DNA of 64,000 nucleotides from Neptunomonas japonica DSM 18939 (GTDB taxonomy: Bacteria; Pseudomonadota; Gammaproteobacteria; Pseudomonadales; Balneatricaceae): positions 107,944 to 171,943 of the forward strand of contig NZ_AUGR01000014.1 of assembly GCF_000422765.1 (NCBI RefSeq). Reading direction: 5' to 3'. Under the pieces are notes generated by a model that was given only the letters and a program-made list of their open reading frames with translations, did not search any database and had not been told where the DNA came from. Every line of letters starts with the position of its first letter. Positions within the stretch are counted from its first letter, which is position 1. The position numbers and the translations under genes are program-made. Positions 24,960 to 34,019 of the stretch are shown in pieces.

Positions 24960-25702
24960 CGAGTGACAGCACTCATTATTATGTAAGCACCCAAAAGCAA
25001 CAGAGAGGCAAATAAAAGTCGTTTAAACAGCTGCTCAGATAATCTTTTGCGAACCTTCTGACCCAATACCATTCCTATGATGGCAGGTATTAATGCTAAG
25101 GCTGAATACATACCTAGCTCAGCCGATAACAGATCATTACCCTGCAGCGATACCGCTAGTGCAATGGTTGATGCAGTAAACAACATTCCCATTGCTTGAA
25201 TCAATACGTCTCGCGTTAAGCCAATCGCTTGTAAGTACATAACACCAGGAATGACAAAAGAGCCCGTCATACCTGTGAGTATACCGTTCAAAGCTCCCAG
25301 TAAAGGGCCTGCCCACACCTCTTGTTGCCTGCTCAATGTAAACCCGAACCCTGCTAGATTTACCACTGAATATGCGATCAACAATCCGCCCAGTAACATT
25401 GATAAAAGTGCCAAATCTACCTGACTCAGCAACAGACCACCCAACCACACCATCACAGTTGCCATAAGCAAAAATGGCCATATTCTTAGCAGCGCTTCTT
25501 TAGTACGCTCTCCAATAAAGGCCTGCCATAAATTGGTAACAACGGAGGGGATCAATAACAGCGCCATGGCTGTCGGCATATCAATAGCGACAGCTAGTAT
25601 CGCAAGGCTTACCGTAGGAAGACCTAAACCGGTCACACCTTTAACAGCACCGGCCAAAAGAAACGTGGCAAGAATGATACAAATAGTGAACACATCAAAC
25701 AT
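24956..25702 (-). CDS. TauE/SafE family anion exporter
   Basis: This 248-residue polytopic membrane protein has the family start (ILATFLLAGAVKGVTGLGLPTVSLAILA) and the repeat motif in the second half (GPLLGALNGILTGMTGSFVIPGVMYLQAIGL). Such proteins move sulfite, sulfoacetate or other organosulfonates. The two internal GxxxGxxG-like repeats and about eight helices fit the family. It stands alone on the minus strand next to the LysR gene. Confidence 0.88.
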   Translation of the reverse strand: MFDVFTICIILATFLLAGAVKGVTGLGLPTVSLAILAVAIDMPTAMALLLIPSVVTNLWQAFIGERTKEALLRIWPFLLMATVMVWLGGLLLSQVDLALLSMLLGGLLIAYSVVNLAGFGFTLSRQQEVWAGPLLGALNGILTGMTGSFVIPGVMYLQAIGLTRDVLIQAMGMLFTASTIALAVSLQGNDLLSAELGMYSALALIPAIIGMVLGQKVRKRLSEQLFKRLLFASLLLLGAYIIMSAVTR

Positions 25703-25819
25703 TTTACAACTCTAGTAATCAGAAGGTGAAAATTCACAATAGAAAAGTAAGATGAGCTATCAGCCAGACTTATGCATTAAAATAACCACATAGCCATCTG
25801 TTTGCCATAAGGAATACCA

Positions 25820-27568
25820 TTGAACCCTGTTAAAAAGTTCTCCACTCTCGTACAGCTGATTCAATTCATGCGCCCCTACCGCAAGTACTGGATAGGCGCC
25901 GTTATCGCTCTCTTGTGTACGGCTGGTGTGACACTGGCGATTGGTCAGGGAGTGAAGCTTGTTATCGATAACGGCTTTATTGCAGGCTCAATAGAGCAAT
26001 TAAACCATTCGATTTTTATTTTAATCGGTATGTCGATACTAATGGCATTCGGCACCTTTATTCGCTTTTATCTTGTCTCATGGTTAGGCGAGCGCGTAAC
26101 CGCTGATATCCGCCAAGCAGTGTTTGATAACATCATCAATTTACATACGAGTTACTTTGAAAAAAACCGCAGTGGCGAGATCATGTCACGGCTTACTACC
26201 GACACCACACTGCTTCAGTCCATCATTGGTAGCTCTTTTTCAATGGCACTGCGCAGTATCGTCACCACCAGCGGCGCTTTAGTGATGCTCTTTATTACCA
26301 ATGTAAAACTTAGCCTGATTATCGTAGCCGGTGTTCCCCTTATATTATTGCCTATACTTTTATTTGGACGCCGTGTTAGGCAACTTGCCAGAAAGAGCCA
26401 AGATTCAATCGCTGACGTGGGCACTTATGCTGGCGAAGCCATTCAACAGATAAAAACCGTACAAAGTTACAACCAAGAAAGTTACGAAAGTACAAGTTTT
26501 GCTAAAGAAGTAGACAACGCTTTTAATATTGCTAAGCACCGCATTAGCCAACGCGCACTGTTAATGGCAACCGTCATACTATTAGTGTTCGGTGCATTAT
26601 CCGGCATGCTATGGGTGGGCGGATACGATGTTATTTCTGGCGTAATGACTGGCGGAGAGTTAGGCGCATTTGTTTTTTATGCACTCATTGTTGCCATGGG
26701 TACAGGCACATTATCCGAAGTTTACGGGGAGCTACAAAGAGCTGTCGGCGCTACCGAGCGATTAATGGAATTACTGCATGCAAAAAATGAAATAATCGCT
26801 CCGGAAAACCCGCGAGATGCATACCACTTAAAAGCCAGCCTAGACTTACAAAACGTCACCTTTAACTACCCGTCACGCCCAGAAAAACCGGCCTTATCCA
26901 ACTTCAACCTAACGATCCCTGAAGGGAAAGTCACCGCGTTAGTCGGGCCATCAGGTGCAGGTAAATCAACGGTATTCGAATTACTATTGCGCTTTTACGA
27001 CCCTAGCCTTGGCCAGATCTGTTTCGATACAACCGACCTTCGCCAACTCGACCCACATCAATTACGCCAACAGATGGCAGTAGTTGCACAACAGCCAGCG
27101 CTGTTTACCAGCAATGTGCTGGAAAACATCCGCTACGGCAAACAAAATGCCTCTGAAGAAGACGTTATCGCCGCTGCCAAAGCCGCTCATATTCACGATT
27201 TTATCGAGCAACTACCCAACAAATACTATAGTGACTTAGGCGAAAAAGGCGTACGTTTATCCGGAGGGCAAAAACAACGCATCACAATTGCCCGTGCGAT
27301 TTTAAACAACCCAAGGGTTTTACTGCTTGATGAGGCCACCAGCGCACTCGACTCTGAAAGCGAAGGCGCTATCCAAATGGCGTTAAACAACTTAATGCAA
27401 GGACGTACTACCGTGATTATTGCCCACCGCTTATCCACTATTATCCATGCCGATAACATTGCAGTAATGGATGATGGGCAGGTTGTTGCGCAAGGGAAGC
27501 ACGCCGACTTATTAGTGCAATCAAAACTTTATTCAAAATTAGCAGCACGACAGTTTAAAGAGCTATAA
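25820..27568 (+). CDS. ABC exporter, fused permease-ATPase (MsbA-like)
   Basis: This 582-residue half-transporter has a six-helix ABC type I exporter domain (residues 20-305) followed by an ATPase domain. Walker A VGPSGAGKST, Q-loop VVAQQPALF, signature LSGGQKQR, Walker B VLLLDEATSALDS and His switch IAHRLST are intact. It would work as a homodimer. The family includes lipid A flippases and multidrug pumps. Because essential msbA is normally next to lpxK, and it is not here, this is more likely an accessory drug or lipid exporter. Confidence 0.92.
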   Translation: MNPVKKFSTLVQLIQFMRPYRKYWIGAVIALLCTAGVTLAIGQGVKLVIDNGFIAGSIEQLNHSIFILIGMSILMAFGTFIRFYLVSWLGERVTADIRQAVFDNIINLHTSYFEKNRSGEIMSRLTTDTTLLQSIIGSSFSMALRSIVTTSGALVMLFITNVKLSLIIVAGVPLILLPILLFGRRVRQLARKSQDSIADVGTYAGEAIQQIKTVQSYNQESYESTSFAKEVDNAFNIAKHRISQRALLMATVILLVFGALSGMLWVGGYDVISGVMTGGELGAFVFYALIVAMGTGTLSEVYGELQRAVGATERLMELLHAKNEIIAPENPRDAYHLKASLDLQNVTFNYPSRPEKPALSNFNLTIPEGKVTALVGPSGAGKSTVFELLLRFYDPSLGQICFDTTDLRQLDPHQLRQQMAVVAQQPALFTSNVLENIRYGKQNASEEDVIAAAKAAHIHDFIEQLPNKYYSDLGEKGVRLSGGQKQRITIARAILNNPRVLLLDEATSALDSESEGAIQMALNNLMQGRTTVIIAHRLSTIIHADNIAVMDDGQVVAQGKHADLLVQSKLYSKLAARQFKEL

Positions 27569-27598
27569 AATATATCTTGAATAACCGCAGGATTAAAA

Positions 27599-27952
27599 AT
27601 GCTAGATAATAGCCAAAAAATTAAGATTTTTCGTGAAGCCATTCCATCATTTGCCTGCAAACCGGGATGCCATGATTGCTGCGGCCCCGTGACAGCATCG
27701 TCTGAAGAAGTCTCCCGATTACCGATGAAAAGCGACGTCGAACATGATGAAGCTCTAGCTGAGTTCAATTGCCCTTATTTGGGTGAAAATGGCTGTGAAG
27801 TTTACGATGAGCGCCCTTTGATTTGCAGACTATTTGGCACAACACCTAGCTTGCCATGCCCAAACTCTTGCGCTCCAGCTCAGATGACTGATCCGAAAAT
27901 AGAGCGCCAAGTACTGAAGTTCCACAAAGAAACGCGCCAGGTGCTGCTATAG
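27599..27952 (+). CDS. YkgJ family cysteine-cluster protein
   Basis: This 117-residue protein is rich in conserved cysteines: FACKPGCHDCCGPV near the start, then CPYLGENGCEVYDERPLICRLFG and CPNSCAP. This is the CxxCxxCC ... C ... C arrangement of the YkgJ/UPF0153 family, thought to bind zinc or an Fe-S cluster. It lies 30 bases after the ABC exporter gene and is probably cotranscribed. The function is unknown. Confidence 0.85.
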   Translation: MLDNSQKIKIFREAIPSFACKPGCHDCCGPVTASSEEVSRLPMKSDVEHDEALAEFNCPYLGENGCEVYDERPLICRLFGTTPSLPCPNSCAPAQMTDPKIERQVLKFHKETRQVLL

Positions 27953-27965
27953 CGCGATAACGCAA

Positions 27966-28625
27966 TCACTCTGTAAGCCAGTAGTTTTCCTGAGTGTAAA
28001 TTTTATGCTCAGCATCCATTGCAGGAAGGGATTGCTTAAACGCCTCCCTGCTTGATAATCGCTGATAATAAGCCGCTACGTTAGGAAAGGCTTCGATATC
28101 AGTAAATAAACGCCCTACATGTAAGCTGTAGCCAACACCAACATCTACTGCCGAAAACCCACTAGCTAACAAATAATCACGATCTTGAAGCTGACTTTCC
28201 AAAACTTCAATAGCCTTTTCTAATCGCCTGGTTTCTAGCTTTTGCACTGTAGGGGATCGTAAGGCCGGATCGCTGATAGCAATCGCCTGCTGGGTTAAGC
28301 TCGCCGCATGCACCGTCATTGTTTCGGCATAGTGGATCCATTGAAGCCACTCAGGACGTTCCTTATGTCCTGGCGCACGCCATAACACACCATCGTCGTA
28401 GGTTTCGCAAAGGTACTCAGCAATAGCCCCACTCTCAAATAATGTTAGTTCGCCATCTTCCAGACAAGGCACGCGGCCAAGCGGATGGCGGCTTAAATAA
28501 TCATCGCTGCGCAAAGCGCGGCCAAATGAAAACAGTACAACGTCAACATCGAGCTTGAGTTCGTTGATTAACCATAGAGAACGCATCGAACGCGCTTCAT
28601 GGCAATGGAAAAGCTTCAGCCCCAT
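27966..28625 (-). CDS. Glutathione S-transferase
   Basis: This 219-residue two-domain GST has a thioredoxin-like N-terminal domain with the cis-Pro and glutathione-site segment (GRVPCLEDGELTLFESGAIAEYLCETY) and an all-helical C-terminal domain with a conserved N-capping Asp (LASGFSAVDVGVGYSLHVG). The active-site region is CHEARSMRSLW, so the nucleophile may be a Ser. It is monocistronic and convergent to the ykgJ-like gene. Confidence 0.9.
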   Translation of the reverse strand: MGLKLFHCHEARSMRSLWLINELKLDVDVVLFSFGRALRSDDYLSRHPLGRVPCLEDGELTLFESGAIAEYLCETYDDGVLWRAPGHKERPEWLQWIHYAETMTVHAASLTQQAIAISDPALRSPTVQKLETRRLEKAIEVLESQLQDRDYLLASGFSAVDVGVGYSLHVGRLFTDIEAFPNVAAYYQRLSSREAFKQSLPAMDAEHKIYTQENYWLTE

Positions 28626-28739
28626 TTTATTATCCTTTTTATAAACGCAAAGAAGTTAACTACCTTAAATAACATAGGAAGCTAGCATACCCGCTTTCAA
28701 CCTAAATAAGTCTGGTAGGAGAAATACATCAGGAGGTGA

Positions 28740-31157
28740 CTAACATTCAACCGTTTTAATTTCTTGCTGGAGAAGGCTATATAAATCGGCTGCAGGAACA
28801 GGCTTAGAATATAGGTATCCTTGGAAGACGTGACAACCAAGCTCTAGTAGGGTGTTTCTTTGTTCGTAGGTTTCTACCCCCTCAGCAATGACGACTAAAT
28901 CCAATCGATCAGCCGTCGCAATGATAACTTGAACGATGGCGGCGTCTTCTGATGAGGGGCGTAGATTAGTCACAAACGAGCGGTCGATTTTTAGGATATC
29001 CAGTGGTAAATTTCGCAAATATTTAAGCGACGAGTAACCTGTTCCAAAATCGTCAATCGCAAACGAGATTCCTCTCTGCTTAAGTAACTTCATTTTGCTG
29101 CTAGCAATTTCAAAATTATTGAGCAGCATGTTCTCAGTAATCTCCAGCTCTAACATATGGCCGGGGAGTTGAGCCGTTTCCATGAGATCGAATACTCGAT
29201 CAACAAAATCAACCTGCATAAACTGTAATGGACTGATATTAATTGCCATACGTCTAAATGATTCGGGCAGCCCTTGTTCAACCCAGCATGAAAGTTGCTG
29301 AATACCCTGAACAAGCACCCAGTTACCTATCTCAATTATCTGACCACTGTCTTCTGCAATAGCAATAAAGTCACCGGGAAAGATCATGCCTTTGTCAGGA
29401 TGGCGCCAGCGCAACAAGGCTTCTGCTCCAATGACCTGCTCTCCTACGCCAACTTGAGGCTGGAACCATAGCTCGAACTCATTATTTTCAATCGCTTGGT
29501 GTAAGCCTTTTTCAATCTCCAGTCTTTCCTGAGCAGAAGATTGCATCTCTGGATCGTAGAACTGAAAACCGTTTCGTCCTAGAGCCTTGGCTCGATAAAG
29601 AGCGGTATCAGCATGACGCAGGATATCTAGTGCGCCATTGGTATTATCAGGAAATACTGCTATTCCGATACTAGTCGTGCCATAGAGAAGATGGTTATAA
29701 ATCTCAAACGGAATTGCCATGTGATCGAGTACTTTGAGTGCAATGCTTGCTACCATCTCAGCACAGGCTTCTGACGAGTCACTAGTTCCTGGTAACAACA
29801 CAACAAACTCATCACCACCAAAACGAGCACATGTACTCTCGCTTGGTAGTATGTCTACTAAACGTTGAGAGACCTCACATAGCAACTTATCTCCAATACC
29901 GTGGCCTAGAGAATCATTGATTGTTTTAAATCGATCTAAATCCAAATACAGTACTGCACCGTAATTTTCATTGGCCTGATGAAGCTCAACAGAAGACGTT
30001 AAACGATCCAAAAAGAAACGTCTGTTAGCAAGGCCGGTAAGAGTATCAAAAAATGCTAAGTCATAAATTTGCCGCTCCGCTTCTTTACGTATCGTAATAT
30101 CTCGGGCAAGTATCAGAATATAACTCGTATCTTGAAGCGTTAACTTTATGCCACGAGCCTCAATTGGGAACCGATGTTTCTTACCAACCTGAACATCCTC
30201 AAATGTTCGGGCTTGTTTAGCATCAATACTATCGAATAAGCTTTGCAGCTGGTCCTGTGAGTAATCTTGACTGAAATCAGCTAGCTTTTTCCCTTCTAGA
30301 ATATTGCGTGCCACACCAAGGGTTTCAATCGCCTGATTATTAGTTTGTACAATCGTCGTATCAGGAAGACAGAGAAACATCGCATCCCCGGCATTTTCCA
30401 TGAGTGATCGAGAGAAATGCTCACTTTTTGATAGATCTTGGATAGTGCTATGCAGCTGGTCAGCTACTTGCTTTCGTTCCTGCCATAGCTTATCGAAGCT
30501 AGAAACCAGATCGCCGATCTCATCCGCTTCACTATAGGGTAGACTCGTATAATCATTACTGTTGCGGAGTTGATTAACCCACTTAGCTATGCTCAATATA
30601 GGCTGAGATAGATAACGATAAATCAGAAGCAGAAAAAAACAAGCCAATATAACATCGTGAATGACCCCCAAGCCCAGACTAACCGCTGCCCGATGCGCAA
30701 AGTTATCAGCAATGAAGGTGGCATCAAGATCAATCACTAGTTGCGCAGGATCGCCTTTTTGCACTCCTACCGTTAGTGGAGTGCTAATATGAGTTTGTAC
30801 TCGAAAAAAGTAGCTGCTAATCGCTGCTAAAGTGGTTGGCTCTGCAGGTTCTCGGGTATGTTCGCTAAGCACATCGCCAAAATCGTCAATAAGGCTAGCA
30901 CGATAGATCATTGGGTCGGTTATTAGTGTTTTGGTAATGTCACTTGCTTGTTCTGCATCCAAGTTGTAAACAACACGAGTCGCATTTTCTCTATGCAGGA
31001 CTATTATTCGCTCAATCCTGCCTTGTAAGCTCTCCTGTTCCAATTTTAAATCAAAATAAATTTGCCAACAGGTTGAAATTAGCCCCAATAACAACGAAAT
31101 AAGTAAAACCGAACGAGCTTGCTTAAACGCGATTCGGTTTCTAAATTTAAAAGCCAT
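28740..31157 (-). CDS. Membrane GGDEF-EAL c-di-GMP enzyme with PAS and HAMP
   Basis: With the ATG at 31157 (AAAGGA eight bases upstream) the product has 805 residues. In order it has a membrane helix (about 18-34), a periplasmic sensor region, a second helix (about 160-180), HAMP, PAS (about 255-360), GGDEF (370-535) and EAL (555-800). The catalytic GGDEF sequence is intact at 447-451. The EAL signature appears as AEALLRW with downstream ENM and DDFGTGYSSL motifs, so both cyclase and phosphodiesterase activities look possible. No RxxD inhibition site precedes GGDEF. Its neighbour encodes a periplasmic binding protein that may feed it a signal. Confidence 0.93.
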   Translation of the reverse strand: MAFKFRNRIAFKQARSVLLISLLLGLISTCWQIYFDLKLEQESLQGRIERIIVLHRENATRVVYNLDAEQASDITKTLITDPMIYRASLIDDFGDVLSEHTREPAEPTTLAAISSYFFRVQTHISTPLTVGVQKGDPAQLVIDLDATFIADNFAHRAAVSLGLGVIHDVILACFFLLLIYRYLSQPILSIAKWVNQLRNSNDYTSLPYSEADEIGDLVSSFDKLWQERKQVADQLHSTIQDLSKSEHFSRSLMENAGDAMFLCLPDTTIVQTNNQAIETLGVARNILEGKKLADFSQDYSQDQLQSLFDSIDAKQARTFEDVQVGKKHRFPIEARGIKLTLQDTSYILILARDITIRKEAERQIYDLAFFDTLTGLANRRFFLDRLTSSVELHQANENYGAVLYLDLDRFKTINDSLGHGIGDKLLCEVSQRLVDILPSESTCARFGGDEFVVLLPGTSDSSEACAEMVASIALKVLDHMAIPFEIYNHLLYGTTSIGIAVFPDNTNGALDILRHADTALYRAKALGRNGFQFYDPEMQSSAQERLEIEKGLHQAIENNEFELWFQPQVGVGEQVIGAEALLRWRHPDKGMIFPGDFIAIAEDSGQIIEIGNWVLVQGIQQLSCWVEQGLPESFRRMAINISPLQFMQVDFVDRVFDLMETAQLPGHMLELEITENMLLNNFEIASSKMKLLKQRGISFAIDDFGTGYSSLKYLRNLPLDILKIDRSFVTNLRPSSEDAAIVQVIIATADRLDLVVIAEGVETYEQRNTLLELGCHVFQGYLYSKPVPAADLYSLLQQEIKTVEC

Positions 31158-31211
31158 CACTAGTGTCCTTTCAGGCTTGTCTCAATCCAACAAGAGTTCG
31201 ATAGAAACTCT

Positions 31212-31958
31212 TTATAAGTACTTGCCATAAATCACATCAAATTCACCTGATGCTTTAATACGTTTTAGACCAGTATTAAATTTTTTGAGTAACTCAGCGT
31301 TACCTGGATATTGCTTACTCAAACAAAGGTAGAACGCAGAACTTTGCTTATCGGCAAATCGTTTTATCTTTATCTTATCTTGCAGATTTAGCTGTTGAGC
31401 TCTATAGAGAGTGGTTAACTCACCGTTATAAAGTATGTCGATATCACGAAACACCACAGAGCGGATACCACTATCCATATCGGGAGCCTTTAGATGCTCG
31501 ATGCCTTTTTTTGCTAGCTCTTTCTGAACAGACCAGCTGTCAATTGCAGTGACTTTATACTTCTGTAAATCCATCAAGTTATATAATTTACTGCCATCTA
31601 CCTCTACCGACATTACCGCAACTTGATTTGCTTCACTGACCTTATCACTAAATAAAATATAGGATTCGCGCTCAGGCCTTCGCGCACAACTGGTGTAACC
31701 TGCAATATAACCATGCTCTAGGTTCTTCCTAATTCTTTTCCAAGGAGCTGTACTGAACACAACCTCTACATCGACACTAGCAAAAGCGGCGATGATAACA
31801 TCAACATCAATACCGCTAACCTGCGCCTGTTCATTTACGATGGTATAAGGCGGATAATCAATGGCAAATAGCTCAACGGGCTTTGTTTCAGCAAAGGTAG
31901 GTAAAGCCCATAACACCAGAACAGCTAAAAGAGAACATCTTGGTGTAAGTAAAAACAT
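31212..31958 (-). CDS. Periplasmic solute-binding protein (SBP_bac_3-like)
   Basis: From the ATG at 31958 (AAGGA six bases upstream) this is a 248-residue exported protein with signal peptide FLLTPRCSLLAVLVLWALPTFA. It has a type II periplasmic binding fold (VELFAIDYPPYTIVNEQAQVSGIDVDVIIAAFA; WKRIRKNLEHGYIAG). Such stand-alone amino-acid-type binding proteins are often signal receptors and not transporter parts. No permease is nearby. It lies 54 bases upstream of the GGDEF-EAL gene in the same direction, which suggests it may present a ligand to that enzyme's periplasmic domain. Confidence 0.85.
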   Translation of the reverse strand: MFLLTPRCSLLAVLVLWALPTFAETKPVELFAIDYPPYTIVNEQAQVSGIDVDVIIAAFASVDVEVVFSTAPWKRIRKNLEHGYIAGYTSCARRPERESYILFSDKVSEANQVAVMSVEVDGSKLYNLMDLQKYKVTAIDSWSVQKELAKKGIEHLKAPDMDSGIRSVVFRDIDILYNGELTTLYRAQQLNLQDKIKIKRFADKQSSAFYLCLSKQYPGNAELLKKFNTGLKRIKASGEFDVIYGKYL

Positions 31959-32130
31959 TTCTGATCCTTCAAATAAAGTGTCGACAGCTTCTGAACGCTT
32001 TAGCAGTACACCTGTAACCAACCGACAGTAATGATTGCTACTGAGATACCACTCTATACTTCTTACATACAGATCAACTGCTATTTGGTTATTTTACGAT
32101 CAATTTCAACCGCAGAGTAATACTAGTACA

Positions 32131-32155
32131 GTTAGTATGCCTTTAATATACTAAC
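32131..32155. promoter_or_regulatory. Palindrome in the gap upstream of phnZ
   Basis: GTTAGTAT (32131-32138) and ATACTAAC (32148-32155) are perfect inverted repeats nine bases apart. The site lies in the 466-base gap between the solute-binding gene (minus) and phnZ (plus), nearer the first. It could be an operator for the solute-binding/GGDEF-EAL unit. The rest of this gap holds a terminator-like hairpin and one GntR operator, given separately. Confidence 0.35.
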
Positions 32156-32263
32156 GACAGTCACTGCACAAAACTTTACCAAAATCTTAAAAAGATACCT
32201 ATATACGGCATAAACACTCTAAAAAGGTGATGAACTGTACATAATATGCAGCTGTGAATGCTC

Positions 32264-32281
32264 GCCCTAAAAGGGCTTTTT
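32264..32281 (+). terminator. Orphan intrinsic terminator on the plus strand
   Basis: GCCCT and AGGGC arms with an AAA loop are followed directly by TTTTT. No plus-strand protein gene lies upstream of it for more than 4 kb (the nearest is the ykgJ-like gene ending at 27952), so it probably ends a short non-coding transcript that starts somewhere in 32040-32250. The stem is only five pairs, which limits confidence. Confidence 0.45.
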
Positions 32282-32384
32282 CAAACTCTGGGCTCCTGAT
32301 GGTCTTTTCACACTAGGGCCACAGCAATGCTAAAAGTGACTTGTTTTCTTAATAAAAATGAAACAATAATCTCGCATTATTATC

Positions 32385-32396
32385 TGGTATATACCA
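32385..32396. promoter_or_regulatory. GntR-type operator upstream of phnZ
   Basis: TGGTATATACCA is a perfect 12-bp palindrome, 29 bases before the phnZ ATG. The same 18 bases CTGGTATATACCAATATA occur once more at 34995-35012 ahead of the EamA gene. GGTATATACC-type palindromes are bound by UTRA-containing GntR regulators, and one is encoded at 35170-35889. Confidence 0.82.
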
Positions 32397-32424
32397 ATAT
32401 AGATTATTTAATGAGAACTAGAGC

Positions 32425-32973
32425 ATGCATACTTTTATTCATCAGATCAGCGAGCTTTTTGTTGCACAAGGCAATAACTCCTACGGCGAGGATATAACCC
32501 AAACAGAGCATGCGGTGCAGTGCGCCGAATTAGCGATTCTGGCGAATGAGTCAGATGAATTAATTAGTGCTGCATTGCTGCATGATATCGGCCACTTGAT
32601 CGCAACCACTGATATAGCTTACGGCAACTATAAACATGACTCAGTGGGTGCTGACTTTCTTAGTCAGCACTTTGGTCCAAGCGTTACTGAACCCATTCGC
32701 CTTCACGCACAAGCTAAACGCTATTTATGCAGTGTTGAGCCTGGCTACCTAGAAGGTTTATCCGCTGCATCCTTGGATTCATTTAGTCACCAAGGAGGTC
32801 TGATGAGCGATATTGAACAGCATAAATTCATTGCAGAAACCTATGCAAAACAGGCTATAAAACTACGCCGCTGGGACGATGAAGGTAAAGTCCAGGAGCT
32901 AAGCCAACAGCCATTTGATCATTACCTACCTCACCTCACAGCTTCTTTCATTAACAGTTCTAGTGCCGTGTAA
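32425..32973 (+). CDS. phnZ: PhnZ-like HD-domain phosphonate oxygenase
   Basis: This 182-residue HD-domain protein is of the mixed-valent di-iron oxygenase type. Visible metal and substrate residues include the segment YGEDITQTEH (Glu22, His29), the HD pair in LLHDIGH (His53-Asp54), His71 and His94 in IRLHAQAK. PhnZ cleaves the C-P bond of (R)-1-hydroxy-2-aminoethylphosphonate to glycine and phosphate. The next gene encodes the hydroxylase that makes this substrate, which makes the assignment strong. A related enzyme, TmpB, acts on the trimethylated analogue, so the exact substrate is open. Confidence 0.88.
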   Translation: MHTFIHQISELFVAQGNNSYGEDITQTEHAVQCAELAILANESDELISAALLHDIGHLIATTDIAYGNYKHDSVGADFLSQHFGPSVTEPIRLHAQAKRYLCSVEPGYLEGLSAASLDSFSHQGGLMSDIEQHKFIAETYAKQAIKLRRWDDEGKVQELSQQPFDHYLPHLTASFINSSSAV

Positions 32974-33004
32974 TCTATAAACGCTAACCAGGATAACGAT
33001 TATT

Positions 33005-33877
33005 ATGAAAAACAGTTATATTGATGAGCTAAAAAGTAGCTTTATTCAGCAGGGTTATATTGTTCTTCCACAAGCCTTGAGTGATGCTGATACAGCTACT
33101 CTAGAGCAAGTCAGCCAAGCACTAAACACACGTTCTCAAGAGCTGTTAACAACAGTAAAGAGTAATAACCAAAACCTAAGTGATTTCTATCGAGAAAATC
33201 TCTCTGAACTCATTGCCGTCCCAGAGTTTGATAATGAAGAGAAAGTCTGCCGGTACGAATATCTTAATGGTTATAGCCAGCAGATAAAGACATTAATCGT
33301 ACCTAAACTGCAGCAGATGATTCGCCAGTTAACAGATACTGATTTTGTGTTATTCAAAGATAAATGTAACGCTAAAAATCCTGGAGGCGGTGCGTTTGAG
33401 CCACACCAAGATATTATTGCCTACGATCAATTTAAGCCTGCCTATCATGTAACTGCGGCGATCTTCTTAGATGATGCAACATTAGAAAATGGCTGCTTGT
33501 ATTTTCCAAAAAATTATCAACAGGATCTGGCTGACTTAGAAACTCGCAGAGTACCTACACCAGTCGGCGACTTACCCATATTACAAAGCTATGAAGGTGG
33601 AACAACTCACGGCAACATCCGGCAAGAAATTTGTGACCAGATGAATTGGACACCTATCACTGCGAAAGCCGGTGATGTGGTTTTATTTGATTCATACGTG
33701 CCTCACTACTCTAAAAAGAATGAGTCACAACTCACTCGCAGAGCGATGTTTTTCACCTTTAATCCACTTAATGATGGAGACTTCTATGAAGCCTATTACG
33801 ATATGAAGCACCGGGAGTTTGATAACCCTAAATTTCACGTTGCTACCCCTACCGCTCATAGCAAACGGGAATTATAA
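33005..33877 (+). CDS. phnY: PhnY-like Fe(II)/2-oxoglutarate dioxygenase
   Basis: This 290-residue protein belongs to the PhyH/phytanoyl-CoA dioxygenase family. The iron facial triad is visible as His134-x-Asp136 (EPHQDIIAYDQF) and His234 (SYVPHYSKKN), with the 2-oxoglutarate arginine about 11 residues later (LTRRAM). PhnY hydroxylates 2-aminoethylphosphonate at C1 and hands the product to PhnZ. The two genes are 31 bases apart and share the upstream GntR operator. TmpA-type substrates (trimethylammonioethylphosphonate) are an alternative. Confidence 0.85.
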   Translation: MKNSYIDELKSSFIQQGYIVLPQALSDADTATLEQVSQALNTRSQELLTTVKSNNQNLSDFYRENLSELIAVPEFDNEEKVCRYEYLNGYSQQIKTLIVPKLQQMIRQLTDTDFVLFKDKCNAKNPGGGAFEPHQDIIAYDQFKPAYHVTAAIFLDDATLENGCLYFPKNYQQDLADLETRRVPTPVGDLPILQSYEGGTTHGNIRQEICDQMNWTPITAKAGDVVLFDSYVPHYSKKNESQLTRRAMFFTFNPLNDGDFYEAYYDMKHREFDNPKFHVATPTAHSKREL

Positions 33878-33969
33878 ATACGATATTCGACAGTGCTGAA
33901 ATTAATTTTAGGGAGGCCCTGCTTCCCTCGATTTACCTTATTTCTCCTTACCAGCAATAAAAACACCTT

Positions 33970-34002
33970 TAGCCGCTAATCTTTTTATTGGTTTAGCGGT
34001 TA
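33970..34002. terminator. Probable bidirectional terminator after phnY
   Basis: TAGCCGCTAA (33970-33979) pairs with TTAGCGGTTA (33993-34002), with one G-T pair, and a T-rich loop; TTTATC follows. It lies between the convergent phnY and EamA genes. A weaker hairpin, AGGGA/TCCCT, occurs 60 bases before it. Confidence 0.55.
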
Positions 34003-34019
34003 TTTATCTAAAGTGGTTG

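Noticed and set aside
25820..27568. Essential lipid A flippase msbA
   Set aside because: Sequence is MsbA-like, but lpxK is not adjacent, so the essential gene is probably elsewhere.
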